Positions 1 through 8,414 of a stretch of 64,000 bases of DNA are shown here, piece after piece. The stretch is from assembly GCF_026241095.1 (NCBI RefSeq), contig NZ_JAPFGB010000016.1:1-64000 (forward strand), written 5' to 3'. The position numbers were made by a program, and so were the translations under genes. Each line of letters begins with the position of its first letter. The stretch's first letter is position 1. This DNA is from Saccharopolyspora sp. NFXS83 (GTDB lineage: Bacteria > Actinomycetota > Actinomycetes > Mycobacteriales > Pseudonocardiaceae). The notes below the pieces were generated by a model. The model ran no database searches and was not told where the DNA came from. It was given only the letters and a program-made list of their open reading frames with translations.

Positions 1-68
1 AAGCTAAGCCCTCCAGCGCCGATGGTACTGCACTCGATAGGGTGTGGGAGAGTAGGACACCGCCGACA
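1..68 (+). rRNA. rrf: 5S ribosomal RNA, 3' part
   Basis: This is the last part of a 5S rRNA that begins to the left of the window. The segments CCAGCGCCGATGGTACTGC and GGGAGAGTAGGACACCGCCG are the conserved 3' half of actinobacterial 5S rRNA, including the GAGAGTAGG strand that closes the terminal helix. The exact 3' end is placed near base 68 by eye and could be a few bases off. A strong hairpin follows ten bases later, so this is the end of an rrn operon. Confidence 0.93.
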
Positions 69-77
69 ATACTCATC

Positions 78-116
78 CGGGAACGCCCCACAGCTGACAG
101 CTGTGGGGCGTTCCCG
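78..116 (+). terminator. rrn operon terminator
   Basis: An 18-bp perfect stem (CGGGAACGCCCCACAGCT and its complement) closes on a three-base loop GAC directly after the 5S rRNA. No T-tract follows, which is common in high-GC actinobacteria. Confidence 0.85.
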
Positions 117-153
117 CATTTCCAGGGCAGAACAACATCCCCTGAACGGAGAA

Positions 154-182
154 ATGCCCCGGCGCTTCACGCGCCGGGGCAT
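154..182. terminator. hairpin between rrn and the methyltransferase gene
   Basis: A 12-bp perfect stem, ATGCCCCGGCGC with its complement around a TTCAC loop, lies 35 bases beyond the stop of the leftward methyltransferase gene and after the rrn terminator. It probably terminates the leftward gene and may act in both directions. Confidence 0.7.
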
Positions 183-216
183 CGTGCTGTCCGCACCGAT
201 CAAAGAACCGCCCGGA

Positions 217-993
217 TCACCCGCCGCGACGACGGAGCAGTTCGAAGCACAGCACCGACGCCGCACTGGCGACGTTCAGCGACTCCACACCACCCCGCAT
301 CGGAATGGCGATCCGCTGCGCGATGCGGGTGCTCACCTCCTCGGACAGGCCGGCGGTCTCGCTGCCGAGCACGAACACTGCGCGCGACCCGAAGTCGGCC
401 TCGAACACGCTCTCCGCCCCGTTGGCCTCCAACGCGTACAGCGGATATCCGGCGTCGGTGAGCATTTCCGCGGCGTCGTCGGCCGTGGAGCAGCGCAGCA
501 CGGGAGCGTGGAACGCGACACCGGCCGAGGCCTTGATGACCAGCGGATCGAGTCCGGCGACTCCCTTGTGCGGGACGACGATCCCGTCGATGCCCGCCGC
601 GGTCGCGGTGCGCAGGATCATGCCGACGTTCGCGGGCGTGGTGAGCCCGTCCAGCAGCAGCACCTGCTGCGGCGCGGTGGCAGGGTCGTCGAGGGCATCG
701 GCCAGCGGACGCATCTTGCGGGCCACCACGTCGGCGAGCACGCCCTGATCGTGCCGGCCGTTGCCCGCGAGCACCTTCACCCGGTGGGCGCTGGCGCGCT
801 GCACCTTCACGGCGCGGTCGGCCGCGGCCTCCTTGATGTCGTTGATCGCCGGGCCGCCGATCCCCTCGGCGATGATCACCTTGTCCACGCGCAGGTCCAG
901 GTCGGACAGCGCCTCCATGACCGGTTTGCGGCCGTAGACGGTAACGAAGCGATCTTTGGGAGAGGCAGTGCTGGTCACGGGGTTCAGTGTCAC
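217..993 (-). CDS. TrmH/SpoU-family RNA 2'-O-methyltransferase
   Basis: The 258-residue product has the three SPOUT motifs of 2'-O-ribose methyltransferases: NVGMILRTA at about 122-130 (motif 1, Asn and Arg), FVLGSETAGLSEEV at 207-220 (motif 2) and IPMRGGVESLNVASAASVL at 230-248 (motif 3, S-adenosylmethionine-binding trefoil knot). It should methylate a ribose in rRNA or tRNA in the cytoplasm. The target (23S G2251 as in RlmB, or another site) cannot be read from the sequence. The N-terminal 100 residues contain a short YGRKPVMEAL substrate-binding domain, but no long basic extension. The start is a GTG with no clear ribosome binding site, so a start a few codons downstream is possible. It is divergent from the acyltransferase gene with only 53 bases between them. 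Confidence 0.88.
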   Translation of the reverse strand: MTLNPVTSTASPKDRFVTVYGRKPVMEALSDLDLRVDKVIIAEGIGGPAINDIKEAAADRAVKVQRASAHRVKVLAGNGRHDQGVLADVVARKMRPLADALDDPATAPQQVLLLDGLTTPANVGMILRTATAAGIDGIVVPHKGVAGLDPLVIKASAGVAFHAPVLRCSTADDAAEMLTDAGYPLYALEANGAESVFEADFGSRAVFVLGSETAGLSEEVSTRIAQRIAIPMRGGVESLNVASAASVLCFELLRRRGG

Positions 994-1046
994 ACGAGCT
1001 GCGGCGAGGGCTCTGAGCCGCCCGGTCGTGTGCCAGTATCGCGGTC

Positions 1047-2468
1047 ATGCCCGATCGCCTTTCCGCCCTCGACGCCTCGTTCCTGTACCTGGAGGACCAC
1101 ACGACGCCGATGCACGTGGGCGGAGTGGCGGTGTTCCGCCGTCCGCGTAGCGGATTCGAGTACGACAACGTGCTGGCGATGATCGACCGCAGGCTGGCGC
1201 TGGTGCCGCGCTACCGGCAGAAGGTCCGGCAGGTCCCGGGCAAGCTGGCCCGCCCGGTGTGGGTGGACGATCAGGATTTCGACATCACCTACCACGTGCG
1301 CCGGTCCGCGCTGCCGAAACCGGGCACGGACGAGCAGCTGCACGACCTGGTGGCCCGGCTGATGTCGCGCAAGCTCGACCCGACGCGGCCGTTGTGGGAG
1401 CTGTACCTGGTGGAGGGCTTGTCGCGCAGCCGGGTCGCGGTGATCACCAAGACGCACCAGGCGATGGTCGACGGGATCGGCGCCATCGACATCGGCCAGG
1501 TGATCTTCGACATGGCGGCGGACCCGGACGGTCCGGAGGTCGAGGACCTCTGGATGCCGCGTCCGGAACCCAGCCCGGCCCAGCTGGTGCTGGAGGCGGC
1601 CACGGAAGCGGTGCAGCGACCTGGGGCGGTCGTGGAGAACGCGCGCTCCGCGCTGGGGGACGCCACGGCGACGGTGCGGAAGGTGACCGGGGCGCTCGGG
1701 GGCCTGGCCTCCGCGGTGCGCGCGGCGGCGTTGCCCGCGCCGGGCGGGCCGTTGAACGGGCCCACGTCCACGCAGCGCCGGTTCGCGGTGGCCAGCGCCC
1801 GGCTCGACGACTTCCGCGCGATCCGGCAGACCCACGGCGGCACCGTCAACGACGTGGTCCTGGCGGTGGTCGCGGGCGCGCTGCGGAGCTGGCTGCTGTC
1901 CCGCGGTGAGGTGGTGTCGGGTTCGACGACGCTGCGCGCGATGGTTCCGGTGTCGGTGCGCAGCGGCGACGTCGCCGGCGACGGGGCGGACCCGGTGTCC
2001 GCTTCGGCGACGAACCGGGTGGCGGCGTACCTGGTGGATCTGCCGGTGGGGGAGTCGAGCCCGGTGTTGCGGCTGCACCACATCAGCCATGCTTTGCGCG
2101 CGCACGCCGAGTCGGGGCAGTCCGTCGCGGCGGAGGCGTTGGTGGGGGTGTCGGGCTTCGCGCCACCGACGCTGCACGCGTTGGGGGCTCGGGTGGCCAA
2201 CGGGTTCTCGGACCGGTTGTTCAACGTGCTGGTGACGAACGTGCCCGGCCCGCAGGTACCGCTGTACGCGGCGGGCGCGAAGATGACGGAGATGTTCCCG
2301 GTGGTGCCGCTGGCGAAGAACCAGTCGCTGGCCATCGGCGTCACCTCCTACGACGGAGGGGTGTACTTCGGCCTGAACGGTGACCGGGACGCCATGTCCG
2401 ACGTGGACGTGCTCGCGGCGATGATCGGGGAGTCAGTGGAAGAGATGATCGGGACGGTCGACGGATGA
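1047..2468 (+). CDS. WS/DGAT-family O-acyltransferase (variant catalytic motif)
   Basis: The 473-residue protein matches the wax ester synthase/diacylglycerol acyltransferase family over its whole length: N-terminal LSALDASFLYLEDHTTPMHVG, NDVVLAVVAGALRSWL in the middle, and the late NVPGPQVPLYAAGAKM and GLNGDRDAM motifs. Family members transfer an acyl group from acyl-CoA to diacylglycerol or a fatty alcohol to make storage lipid. The catalytic motif, normally HHxxxDG, reads HQAMVDG at residues 137-143. The second His, the proposed base in this family, is therefore Gln, and activity or acyl acceptor may differ. The ATG is 53 bases from the divergent methyltransferase start. The stop overlaps the next gene by four bases (ATGA), so the two are translationally coupled. 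Confidence 0.9.
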   Translation: MPDRLSALDASFLYLEDHTTPMHVGGVAVFRRPRSGFEYDNVLAMIDRRLALVPRYRQKVRQVPGKLARPVWVDDQDFDITYHVRRSALPKPGTDEQLHDLVARLMSRKLDPTRPLWELYLVEGLSRSRVAVITKTHQAMVDGIGAIDIGQVIFDMAADPDGPEVEDLWMPRPEPSPAQLVLEAATEAVQRPGAVVENARSALGDATATVRKVTGALGGLASAVRAAALPAPGGPLNGPTSTQRRFAVASARLDDFRAIRQTHGGTVNDVVLAVVAGALRSWLLSRGEVVSGSTTLRAMVPVSVRSGDVAGDGADPVSASATNRVAAYLVDLPVGESSPVLRLHHISHALRAHAESGQSVAAEALVGVSGFAPPTLHALGARVANGFSDRLFNVLVTNVPGPQVPLYAAGAKMTEMFPVVPLAKNQSLAIGVTSYDGGVYFGLNGDRDAMSDVDVLAAMIGESVEEMIGTVDG

Positions 2469-2968
2469 GGGTTTACCTGCCCGCCACGGTGCGCATGGCG
2501 CGCGGCCTGGTGGAGGACAAGCAGCTGCAGCCGCTCAGCGGTACCGGGTTCGCGTTGACCCCCGCGCTGCGGGAGTCCTACGCCACGGGGGATACCGAGG
2601 AGCTGGAGTACGCCGCGATGCGGGAGGCCGCGCGGGCCTCGTTGCGGCTGATCGCCTCGGAGCGAGCGGAGGACGAGAAGGCGGAACTGCGCCGCGTGGT
2701 GGTCTCCGTCGACGTGGAGGACGCGACGCTGCGCCCGGACCTGGACCACGCCGTGGTCCGGCTCTCGGGCCCGGTTCCGTGGAAGAAGGTCGCCGCGGTG
2801 CACGTGGACTCGCCCGAGGCGGAGGACGCGGTGCGGGCGGCGGCGGATGTGATCGACTCGGCGGATCTCGGTGATCCGGACGCGGAGTTCGTGCTGGGGG
2901 AGGCCGAGGACCACGAGTTGTCCTGGTACGCCCCGCAAGAAGTTCCGTTCCTGCTGGAACTGATGTGA
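2465..2968 (+). CDS. hypothetical protein, DUF6912-like
   Basis: This is a 167-residue soluble acidic protein beginning MRVYLPATVRM. It resembles the actinobacterial family I remember as DUF6912, for which I know no function. It has no signal peptide or membrane segment. The C-terminal half is rich in Asp and Glu and ends in HELSWYAPQEVPFLLELM, a hydrophobic tail. The ATGA overlap with the acyltransferase gene makes the two an operon. The pair ends in a good terminator six bases after the stop. Reality as a gene is well supported by the coupling and codon bias; function is unknown. Confidence 0.82.
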   Translation: MRVYLPATVRMARGLVEDKQLQPLSGTGFALTPALRESYATGDTEELEYAAMREAARASLRLIASERAEDEKAELRRVVVSVDVEDATLRPDLDHAVVRLSGPVPWKKVAAVHVDSPEAEDAVRAAADVIDSADLGDPDAEFVLGEAEDHELSWYAPQEVPFLLELM

Positions 2969-2973
2969 CCCGT

Positions 2974-3012
2974 CGGCCGGGGCGCACGAGCGCGCCCCGG
3001 CCGGTGGTTTTT
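2974..3012 (+). terminator. rho-independent terminator
   Basis: The stem CGGCCGGGGCGC pairs with GCGCCCCGGCCG and is followed by a run of five T at 3008-3012. It lies six bases beyond the stop codon and is one of the few hairpins in the window with a real T-tract. Confidence 0.85.
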
Positions 3013-3047
3013 CCAGAACGGCCTGCGCAGCGGGTCGGGTAGCGAAC

Positions 3048-3123
3048 CTCAGCGGCTTCCTCGCTTCGATGGTGCGAGTGGTGCCACACGCATCATCGCT
3101 GTGCTCGTGAGGAAGCCGCTGAG
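3048..3123. repeat. cruciform repeat family B, copy 1
   Basis: A 15-bp perfect outer stem (CTCAGCGGCTTCCTC at 3048-3062 with its complement at 3109-3123) encloses a second long hairpin. In that inner hairpin GATGGTGCGAGTGG pairs with CCACACGCATCATC, apart from one G-T and one A-A pair. The element is flanked by GCGAACCT on the left and GAACCCGC on the right. The same flanks and inner CGAGTGG...CCAC core recur at 24.7 kb with a different outer stem. It lies between a terminator and the 3' end of a convergent lipoprotein gene. The function is unknown. Confidence 0.8.
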
Positions 3124-3205
3124 AACCCGCCTGGTCCTCGTCCGGGGCTGGTCACTGGTTCGCCGCTGACAAAGCGCAGAACGAGGACCGTTCCGCGAGG
3201 ACCGC

Positions 3206-4039
3206 TCAGCCGGGAGGCTGCAGCCCCGGCATCTCGAAATCGCGAACCTGGGAGGCGTCGGGTTCGGTGACGTTCACCGGCTTGCCCCAGTCGGAGTAGG
3301 TCAGCGTGGTGGTCGATTCACCGACCTGCGTGCCCATGACGTTCATCGGCGGCGTGATCTGCTCGACCTTCATCGGCCGCCCCTGCTCGTCGGCCCACAC
3401 GGTCTGCTTGATCTCGGTGACGCCGCCCTGGAGCAGCACCTCGTAGCTCTGCTTGGCGATCCCTTCCGCGGAGGCGATGACCTGGTTGAGGTCGGTGACG
3501 ACCTCGTAGCGGGTGGCCTGCCGGCCGTCGACGGTGTCGGGTCCGGCCTGGGTGAACTGCGAGCCTTCGGGCAGCAGCTTGCGGAAGTCGGACGCCTCCG
3601 ACAGCGCCGCCGTCTGCGCTCCGCCGACCGCGGCGGCCGGGCCGTCCTTGCCGATCCGCGCCCACGGCTTGGCTGGGTCGCCGCCGAGGGCGTTGACCTG
3701 CGGGCTGTTCATGTAGGTGTACTCGGGGGTCAGGACGATCTCCCCGGTGGTCCCCGTGCAGCTCATGGCGGACTTGGCGGCGTCGACGTCGCAGTCGGAG
3801 CGGATCTCGCCGGACCCGCCGAGCGTGGCGTCGATGCTCAGCTTGTACGAGTTGTTCTCCGACATGGTCTGCGAGGCCCCGGAGACCAGCGAGGTCAGGT
3901 CGTCGTAGACACCGCCCTGCTGGGCCCCGGAGTCGCTGGAACCCGCTTCGCCGGAACCGGCCGGGTCCTGACCGAGGGCACATCCCCCCAAAGTCGCGGT
4001 CAACGCGACGGTGCACACTGCGATGCTCGTGCGGCGCAC
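3206..4039 (-). CDS. lipoprotein, LppX/LprF-like
   Basis: The 277-residue precursor starts with the basic n-region MRRTS and a hydrophobic segment ending in the lipobox LGGC (Cys at about 20). It is therefore a membrane-anchored, extracellular lipoprotein. After a Ser/Gly/Gln linker comes a 220-residue beta-rich domain typical of actinobacterial LppX/LprAFG-like lipoproteins. In mycobacteria such proteins bind or carry lipids; applying that role here is inference. The GTG start has AAGGGA six bases upstream. The gene just upstream encodes a paralogue, so the pair is probably a duplication. The shared pattern includes TRY...G.P.K...S.T...Y.DWG.PV.V near the C-terminus. Confidence 0.82.
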   Translation of the reverse strand: MRRTSIAVCTVALTATLGGCALGQDPAGSGEAGSSDSGAQQGGVYDDLTSLVSGASQTMSENNSYKLSIDATLGGSGEIRSDCDVDAAKSAMSCTGTTGEIVLTPEYTYMNSPQVNALGGDPAKPWARIGKDGPAAAVGGAQTAALSEASDFRKLLPEGSQFTQAGPDTVDGRQATRYEVVTDLNQVIASAEGIAKQSYEVLLQGGVTEIKQTVWADEQGRPMKVEQITPPMNVMGTQVGESTTTLTYSDWGKPVNVTEPDASQVRDFEMPGLQPPG

Positions 4040-4122
4040 GGTATTCCCTTCCCCCTGCGGATCAGTACCGGGAGGAAGCTAGCAGTGCGATTCACCCGTT
4101 GTGGGGGGTTCGGAAAAGTTCG

Positions 4123-5028
4123 TCAGCGCGGCGGTTGTGCCTGCGGCATCGGGTTTGCTGGGAACGCGCCCACTTCCTCGGCGGGCGGGGCGTCGACGTC
4201 GACGGGCGCGCCCCAGTCGCGGTAGGTGGAGGTCAGGGAGACCTGACCGGCTTGCGCGACCTTCTGCGAGGCGGCGAACTTCACGGGCAGCCCGCGCTCG
4301 TCGACCCACAGCTCGTAGCCGATCTCGCCGCGCCCGGCGTTCGCGGCCCGCTGCAACCGTTCGCGCTGGTCCTGCGCCGGTGCCGCCGCGGCGGCGGCGG
4401 AGGTGAGCACGCGCAGGCTGTAGCGGGTGGCGGGCGTGCCGTCGACCTGGTCCGGTGCGCTGCTCTCGATCTTGGTGGCGGATTCGACCCCGGCGAACGT
4501 CGCTCGCGGGTCCGTGGAGTCCTGCACCTGGCCGAGCGTGGGCGCGAGCAGCTTCGAGGCGAAGTCGGTGCCATCGGTGCCCAGCCGCAGCCACGGCTTG
4601 CCCGGTTCGGGTCGCAGCAGCGGCGACTTGAGGTAGCCGACCCCGTCGATCACGGCGAGGTCGACGGGTTGCGGGAGTTGCCCGGCGGGCCTGGTCGTGC
4701 CCCGCAACGTCACGTCGGCATGGTCGTCGGCGTAGCGGACGCGGCCCTCGCCGGCGAGTTCACCGACGAAACCGAGGTCGCCGCGCACGGTGCTGAGCAC
4801 GCTCCCGTGCTCGTCGATGCGCCGCAGCACGTCGCCGAGTAGCGCCGCGGCCGACGGCCGCAGATCCGGACGGGCTGCGGCGGGCGCGGAGGGCTGCGGC
4901 GCGGGTGGCGGGGCGCAGCCCGCCGAGCCGAACAGGAAGAGCAGTCCGACGGCCAGGGCCGCCGTGGTCGAGCGCGCCATTGCGCCGCGGGTCGGGGAGG
5001 TGCGGATTCGGGCGCGGACTCGGGGCAT
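4123..5028 (-). CDS. lipoprotein, paralogue of the downstream gene
   Basis: This 301-residue precursor has a long positively charged n-region, a hydrophobic helix and the lipobox GSAGC (Cys at about 38), followed by an Ala/Pro linker. The mature domain is related to the product of 3206-4039: both contain an xTRYS/E block, a WVDERGLPVK-type strand and a closing YRDWGAPVDVDAP-type strand. The start at 5028 is preferred because GAGGAG lies seven bases upstream; the internal ATG at 4980 also gives a valid signal peptide but lacks a ribosome binding site. Expression with the downstream paralogue is likely (83-base gap). Ligand and role are unknown. Confidence 0.8.
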   Translation of the reverse strand: MPRVRARIRTSPTRGAMARSTTAALAVGLLFLFGSAGCAPPPAPQPSAPAAARPDLRPSAAALLGDVLRRIDEHGSVLSTVRGDLGFVGELAGEGRVRYADDHADVTLRGTTRPAGQLPQPVDLAVIDGVGYLKSPLLRPEPGKPWLRLGTDGTDFASKLLAPTLGQVQDSTDPRATFAGVESATKIESSAPDQVDGTPATRYSLRVLTSAAAAAAPAQDQRERLQRAANAGRGEIGYELWVDERGLPVKFAASQKVAQAGQVSLTSTYRDWGAPVDVDAPPAEEVGAFPANPMPQAQPPR

Positions 5029-5208
5029 GGTGGAGCTCCTCGTCGGGGGGAACGGCGTCGCCGGCCCCCGACGCTAGCAACGTTGCGCGCAGGGCACAGG
5101 CACCGTTCGCGTCGCCGAGGTTTCCGGCGGCTTTCGAAATTCCTCGGGATTCCCGTTCTGAGGCAACGCCTTCCCGACATGGGGGTGTCGTGGAAGCGGG
5201 GAGGTTTT

Positions 5209-5226
5209 CCCACTCGGCCGAGTGGG
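5209..5226. terminator. hairpin directly after rsgA
   Basis: CCCACTCGGCCGAGTGGG is an 18-bp perfect palindrome abutting the rsgA stop codon. It lacks a T-tract on the gene's strand, so its action as a terminator is only likely. Confidence 0.45.
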
Positions 5227-6231
5227 TCAGGCGTCGTCGCGGCCCGCGCGGGAGCGCAGCAGCCTGCGCAGCGAGTGCAGCTGCTCGACGCTGCCGCCTT
5301 CGGCCACGTAGGTGTCGAGGTTGCACTCGGGGTCGTCGCCCCCGCCCAGGTGCCCGCAGTTCGGCGGGCATTCCTCAGCGGCCTCGGCGAACCCGGTGAA
5401 CGCGCTGATCAGGTCGTCGGCGGTGACGTGGGCGAGCCCGAACGAGCGGATGCCCGGCGTGTCCACCACCCAGCCGCCACCGGGCAGCGCCAGCGCCACC
5501 GCGGAGGTCGAGGTGTGCCGCCCCTTGCCGACGCCGCTGACGACGCCGGTGGCGCGGTCCGCGTGCGGCACCAGCGTGTTCACCAGCGTCGACTTGCCCA
5601 CCCCGGAGTGCCCGACCAGCGCGCAGACCCGGCCGCTGAGCTGCTCGAACAAGTTCTCGTGCAGTGAGTGCATGTTGGTGACGACGATCGGCAGCCCCAG
5701 CGCCGAATAGGTGTCGAGCACCTCGTCCGGGGCGGCCAGGTCGGACTTCGTCAAGCACAGCACGGGCGTGAGCCCGCCCGCGTAGGCGGCGACCAGGCAC
5801 CGATCGATGAGCCCGGTCCGCGGCGGCGGATCGGCCAGCGCCGCCACGATGACGAGCCGTTCCGCGTTGGCGACCACGATCCGCTCGTACGGGTCGGTGT
5901 CGTCGGCGGTGCGGCGCAGCACGCTGGTGCGGTCGACGACGCGCACGATCCGGGCCAGCGTGTCCGCGCGGCCCGAGGTGTCCCCGACCAGGTCCACGGC
6001 GTCGCCCACCACCACCGGGGTGCGTCCCAGCTCGCGGGCGCGCATCGCGGTGACCAGGCGCTCCGGGTCGCCGTCCAGCGCGCAGGTCCACCGGCCGCGG
6101 TCCACGGCGACGACCATCGCGGAGGCGGCGTCGGCGTGCTCCGGCCGGAGCTTGCTGCGCGGTCGGCTGCCCCGTCCGGGGCGCACCCGCACGTCGGATT
6201 CGTCCAGGTCTCGCCAGCCGCGGCGGCCCAT
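5227..6231 (-). CDS. rsgA: ribosome small subunit-dependent GTPase RsgA
   Basis: This 334-residue circularly permuted GTPase assists late maturation of the 30S subunit. An N-terminal OB-fold region (about 30-110) is followed by the G motifs in permuted order: TKSD (G4, ~161), GHSGVGKST (G1, ~207), a GKGRHTST loop (G2) and DTPG (G3, ~257). The C-terminal zinc site CPPNCGH...C (~288-302) is complete. I place the start at the ATG that shares one base with the aroA stop (TGATG), which indicates coupled translation. A longer reading ten codons upstream would lie wholly inside aroA. Confidence 0.95.
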   Translation of the reverse strand: MGRRGWRDLDESDVRVRPGRGSRPRSKLRPEHADAASAMVVAVDRGRWTCALDGDPERLVTAMRARELGRTPVVVGDAVDLVGDTSGRADTLARIVRVVDRTSVLRRTADDTDPYERIVVANAERLVIVAALADPPPRTGLIDRCLVAAYAGGLTPVLCLTKSDLAAPDEVLDTYSALGLPIVVTNMHSLHENLFEQLSGRVCALVGHSGVGKSTLVNTLVPHADRATGVVSGVGKGRHTSTSAVALALPGGGWVVDTPGIRSFGLAHVTADDLISAFTGFAEAAEECPPNCGHLGGGDDPECNLDTYVAEGGSVEQLHSLRRLLRSRAGRDDA

Positions 6232-7499
6232 CAGGCCACCGGCTCCAGCATCGCCGCCCACATCCCCGGGAAGTCGGGGATCGTCTTGCCGGTCGTCGCG
6301 ACGTCCTCCACCTCGACTCCCCGGACCCGCAGTCCGAGGATGGCGCCCGCCGTGGCCATCCGGTGGTCGGCGTAGGTGTGCCAGGTTCCGCCGTGCAGCG
6401 GCCGGGGGCGCACCAGCAGGCCGTCCGCGGTCTGCTCGACGTCCCCGCCGAGGCCGGTGATCTCCCGCTCCAGCGCCGCCAGCCGGTCCGTTTCGTGCCC
6501 GCGCAGGTGCGCGATGCCGCGCAGCCGCGACGGCCCGGTGGCCAGCGCGGCGAGCGCGGCCACCGTCGGGGTGAGCTCACCGACGTCGTGCAGGTCGATG
6601 TCCACGGGCTCCAGCCGCGACGGCCCGGTGGCGGTGAGCCCGGCAGGGGAGAGCGCGACCTCCGCGCCCATGGTGGTGAGGATGTCGCGGATCGCGTCGC
6701 CCGCCTGCGTCGTCGCCGACGGCCAGCCGGGCACCGTCACCGCACCGGCGGTGGCCGCCGCCGCCGCGAGGAACGGGGTGGCGTTGGACAGGTCCGGTTC
6801 GATTTCGGTGTCCAGCGCCCGGATCGGGCCGGGGGAGACGTGCCAGGTGTTCGGCTGCGCGTCGTCGACGTCGACCCCGGCCGCGCGCAACATCCCGACC
6901 GTCATGTCGATGTGCGGCAGCGACGGGACCGGTGGGCCCTCGTGCACCACGGTCACGCCCTGCTCGGAGCGCGCCGCCGACAGCAGCAGGCCCGAGACGA
7001 ACTGGGACGACGCGGAGGCGTCGATGGTGACCCGGCCGCCCTTGAGCGCCCCGGTGCCGCGCAGTTCGAACGGTAGCGAGTCACCGGTGATCTCGGCGCC
7101 CAGCGAGCGCAACGCGTCCAGCACGGTGTCCAACGGCCGCTTGCGCGCGTGCGGGTCGCCGTCGAAGGACACGGGGCCGTCGGCGAGCGCCGCCACCGGC
7201 GGAACGAACCGCATCACGGTGCCCGCGAGGCCGCAGTCCACGGCGGCCGGACCTCGCAGCGCGGCGGGCTCCACCAGCCACTCGCCGTCCGCGCCGTCGC
7301 GCACCTCGGTGCCCAGCGAGCGCAGCGCGGCGGCCATCAGCTCGGTGTCCCTGCTGCGCAGCGGCGCGCGCAGCGTGGAACGGCCGTCGGCGAGCGCGGC
7401 GAGCACCAGTGCCCGGTTCGTGATCGACTTCGAGCCGGGAACCGGGACCGTCGCGCGGACCGGGCCTGCGGCGACCGGGGCGGGCCAGAGCTGCGTCAT
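6231..7499 (-). CDS. aroA: 3-phosphoshikimate 1-carboxyvinyltransferase (EPSP synthase)
   Basis: This 422-residue enzyme of the shikimate pathway joins phosphoenolpyruvate to shikimate 3-phosphate. Diagnostic motifs are [19 protein letters not shown] near the N-terminus, [15 protein letters not shown] (phosphate binding), and [16 protein letters not shown] near 350 (the second signature in its actinobacterial form). The start at 7499 gives the MTQLWPAP N-terminus usual for actinobacteria; an ATG six codons upstream has AGGGG near it and is the alternative. The gene is divergent from the SRAP genes and coupled to rsgA downstream. I recall aroA, rsgA and an SRAP gene as neighbours in Mycobacterium tuberculosis too. 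Confidence 0.96.
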   Translation of the reverse strand: MTQLWPAPVAAGPVRATVPVPGSKSITNRALVLAALADGRSTLRAPLRSRDTELMAAALRSLGTEVRDGADGEWLVEPAALRGPAAVDCGLAGTVMRFVPPVAALADGPVSFDGDPHARKRPLDTVLDALRSLGAEITGDSLPFELRGTGALKGGRVTIDASASSQFVSGLLLSAARSEQGVTVVHEGPPVPSLPHIDMTVGMLRAAGVDVDDAQPNTWHVSPGPIRALDTEIEPDLSNATPFLAAAAATAGAVTVPGWPSATTQAGDAIRDILTTMGAEVALSPAGLTATGPSRLEPVDIDLHDVGELTPTVAALAALATGPSRLRGIAHLRGHETDRLAALEREITGLGGDVEQTADGLLVRPRPLHGGTWHTYADHRMATAGAILGLRVRGVEVEDVATTGKTIPDFPGMWAAMLEPVA

Positions 7500-7643
7500 G
7501 CCCCAATGATCCCGCATTCGCCCCTGCTCAACTGGACGGGGCCGCCGCCCGAGGAGTTCGACGTCGTCGGTGGGTGCTGCAACGATGGGTACTCCGGCGC
7601 GGGACGGTGGCGCGGCAGCGGTGACAGCGGAGGTGACCAGGGC

Positions 7644-8408
7644 ATGTGCGGCAGGTACGCCTCCACGAAGGATCCGGCGGCGCTGGCGGCGGAGTTCGAC
7701 GCCGCCGACGCCACCGGCGGCGGATCCCGAGGTGCCGACTACAACGTGGCGCCCACCAAGCAGGTGCCCGCCGTAGTTCGGCGCCACCCCAGGGGAGCCG
7801 ACGGCGAACCGGACCCGCTGCGCAGCGAACGCGGCATCCGCCTGATGCGGTGGGGACTGGTGCCGAAGTGGGCGAAAAACCCGAAGGTCGGCAGCCGCAT
7901 GATCAACGCGAAGGCGGAGACGGTGACGTCGAAGCCCGCGTTCCGCACCGCCGCGAAGTACCGCCGCTGCCTGCTGCCGGCCGACGGCTGGTACGAGTGG
8001 AAGCGCGCCGGCGAGCGCAAGCAGCCCTACTTCATGACCTTCCCCGACGATGCCAGCCTGGCCATGGCCGGGATCTGGGAGACCTGGCACGACCCGGCGG
8101 CGGCCGAGGGCACGCCGCCGCTGGTGACCTGCTCGGTGCTGACCACCGCGGCCATCGGGGCGCTCACCGAGGTGCACGACCGGATGCCGCTGGTGCTGCC
8201 CGCCGCGAGGTGGGACGACTGGCTCGACCCGGACCGCGCGGAGATCACCGGACTGCTCGGGCCCTCGCGGGAACTCGTCGACGCCTTGGAGCTGCGGCCG
8301 GTCTCCTCGACGGTGAACGACGTGCGCAACAACGGGGCCGAACTCATCGCGCGGCAGGACGACCAGGGCGAACCGGTAGCGTTGGATCATGCTCAGGACG
8401 CGGGGTGA
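7644..8408 (+). CDS. SRAP-domain (HMCES/YedK) abasic-site protein, copy 1
   Basis: This 254-residue SRAP protein covalently captures abasic sites in single-stranded DNA. The start is fixed by chemistry: Cys2 (MCGRY) becomes the N-terminal nucleophile after Met removal, and GGAGG lies ten bases upstream. The other active-site blocks are present: MINAKAET (Asn and Glu), GWYEWK (Glu) and HDRMPLVL (His). The middle carries a family-typical [13 protein letters not shown] strand. The next gene encodes a second complete SRAP protein six bases on. About 25 residues beyond the conserved VNDVRNNG end are extra and charged. Confidence 0.95.
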   Translation: MCGRYASTKDPAALAAEFDAADATGGGSRGADYNVAPTKQVPAVVRRHPRGADGEPDPLRSERGIRLMRWGLVPKWAKNPKVGSRMINAKAETVTSKPAFRTAAKYRRCLLPADGWYEWKRAGERKQPYFMTFPDDASLAMAGIWETWHDPAAAEGTPPLVTCSVLTTAAIGALTEVHDRMPLVLPAARWDDWLDPDRAEITGLLGPSRELVDALELRPVSSTVNDVRNNGAELIARQDDQGEPVALDHAQDAG

Positions 8409-8414
8409 GTGCTG

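Noticed and set aside
7500-7643. Longer N-terminus for the first SRAP protein
   Set aside because: The frame is open upstream, but the chemistry of the family requires Cys at position 2, which fixes the start at 7644.
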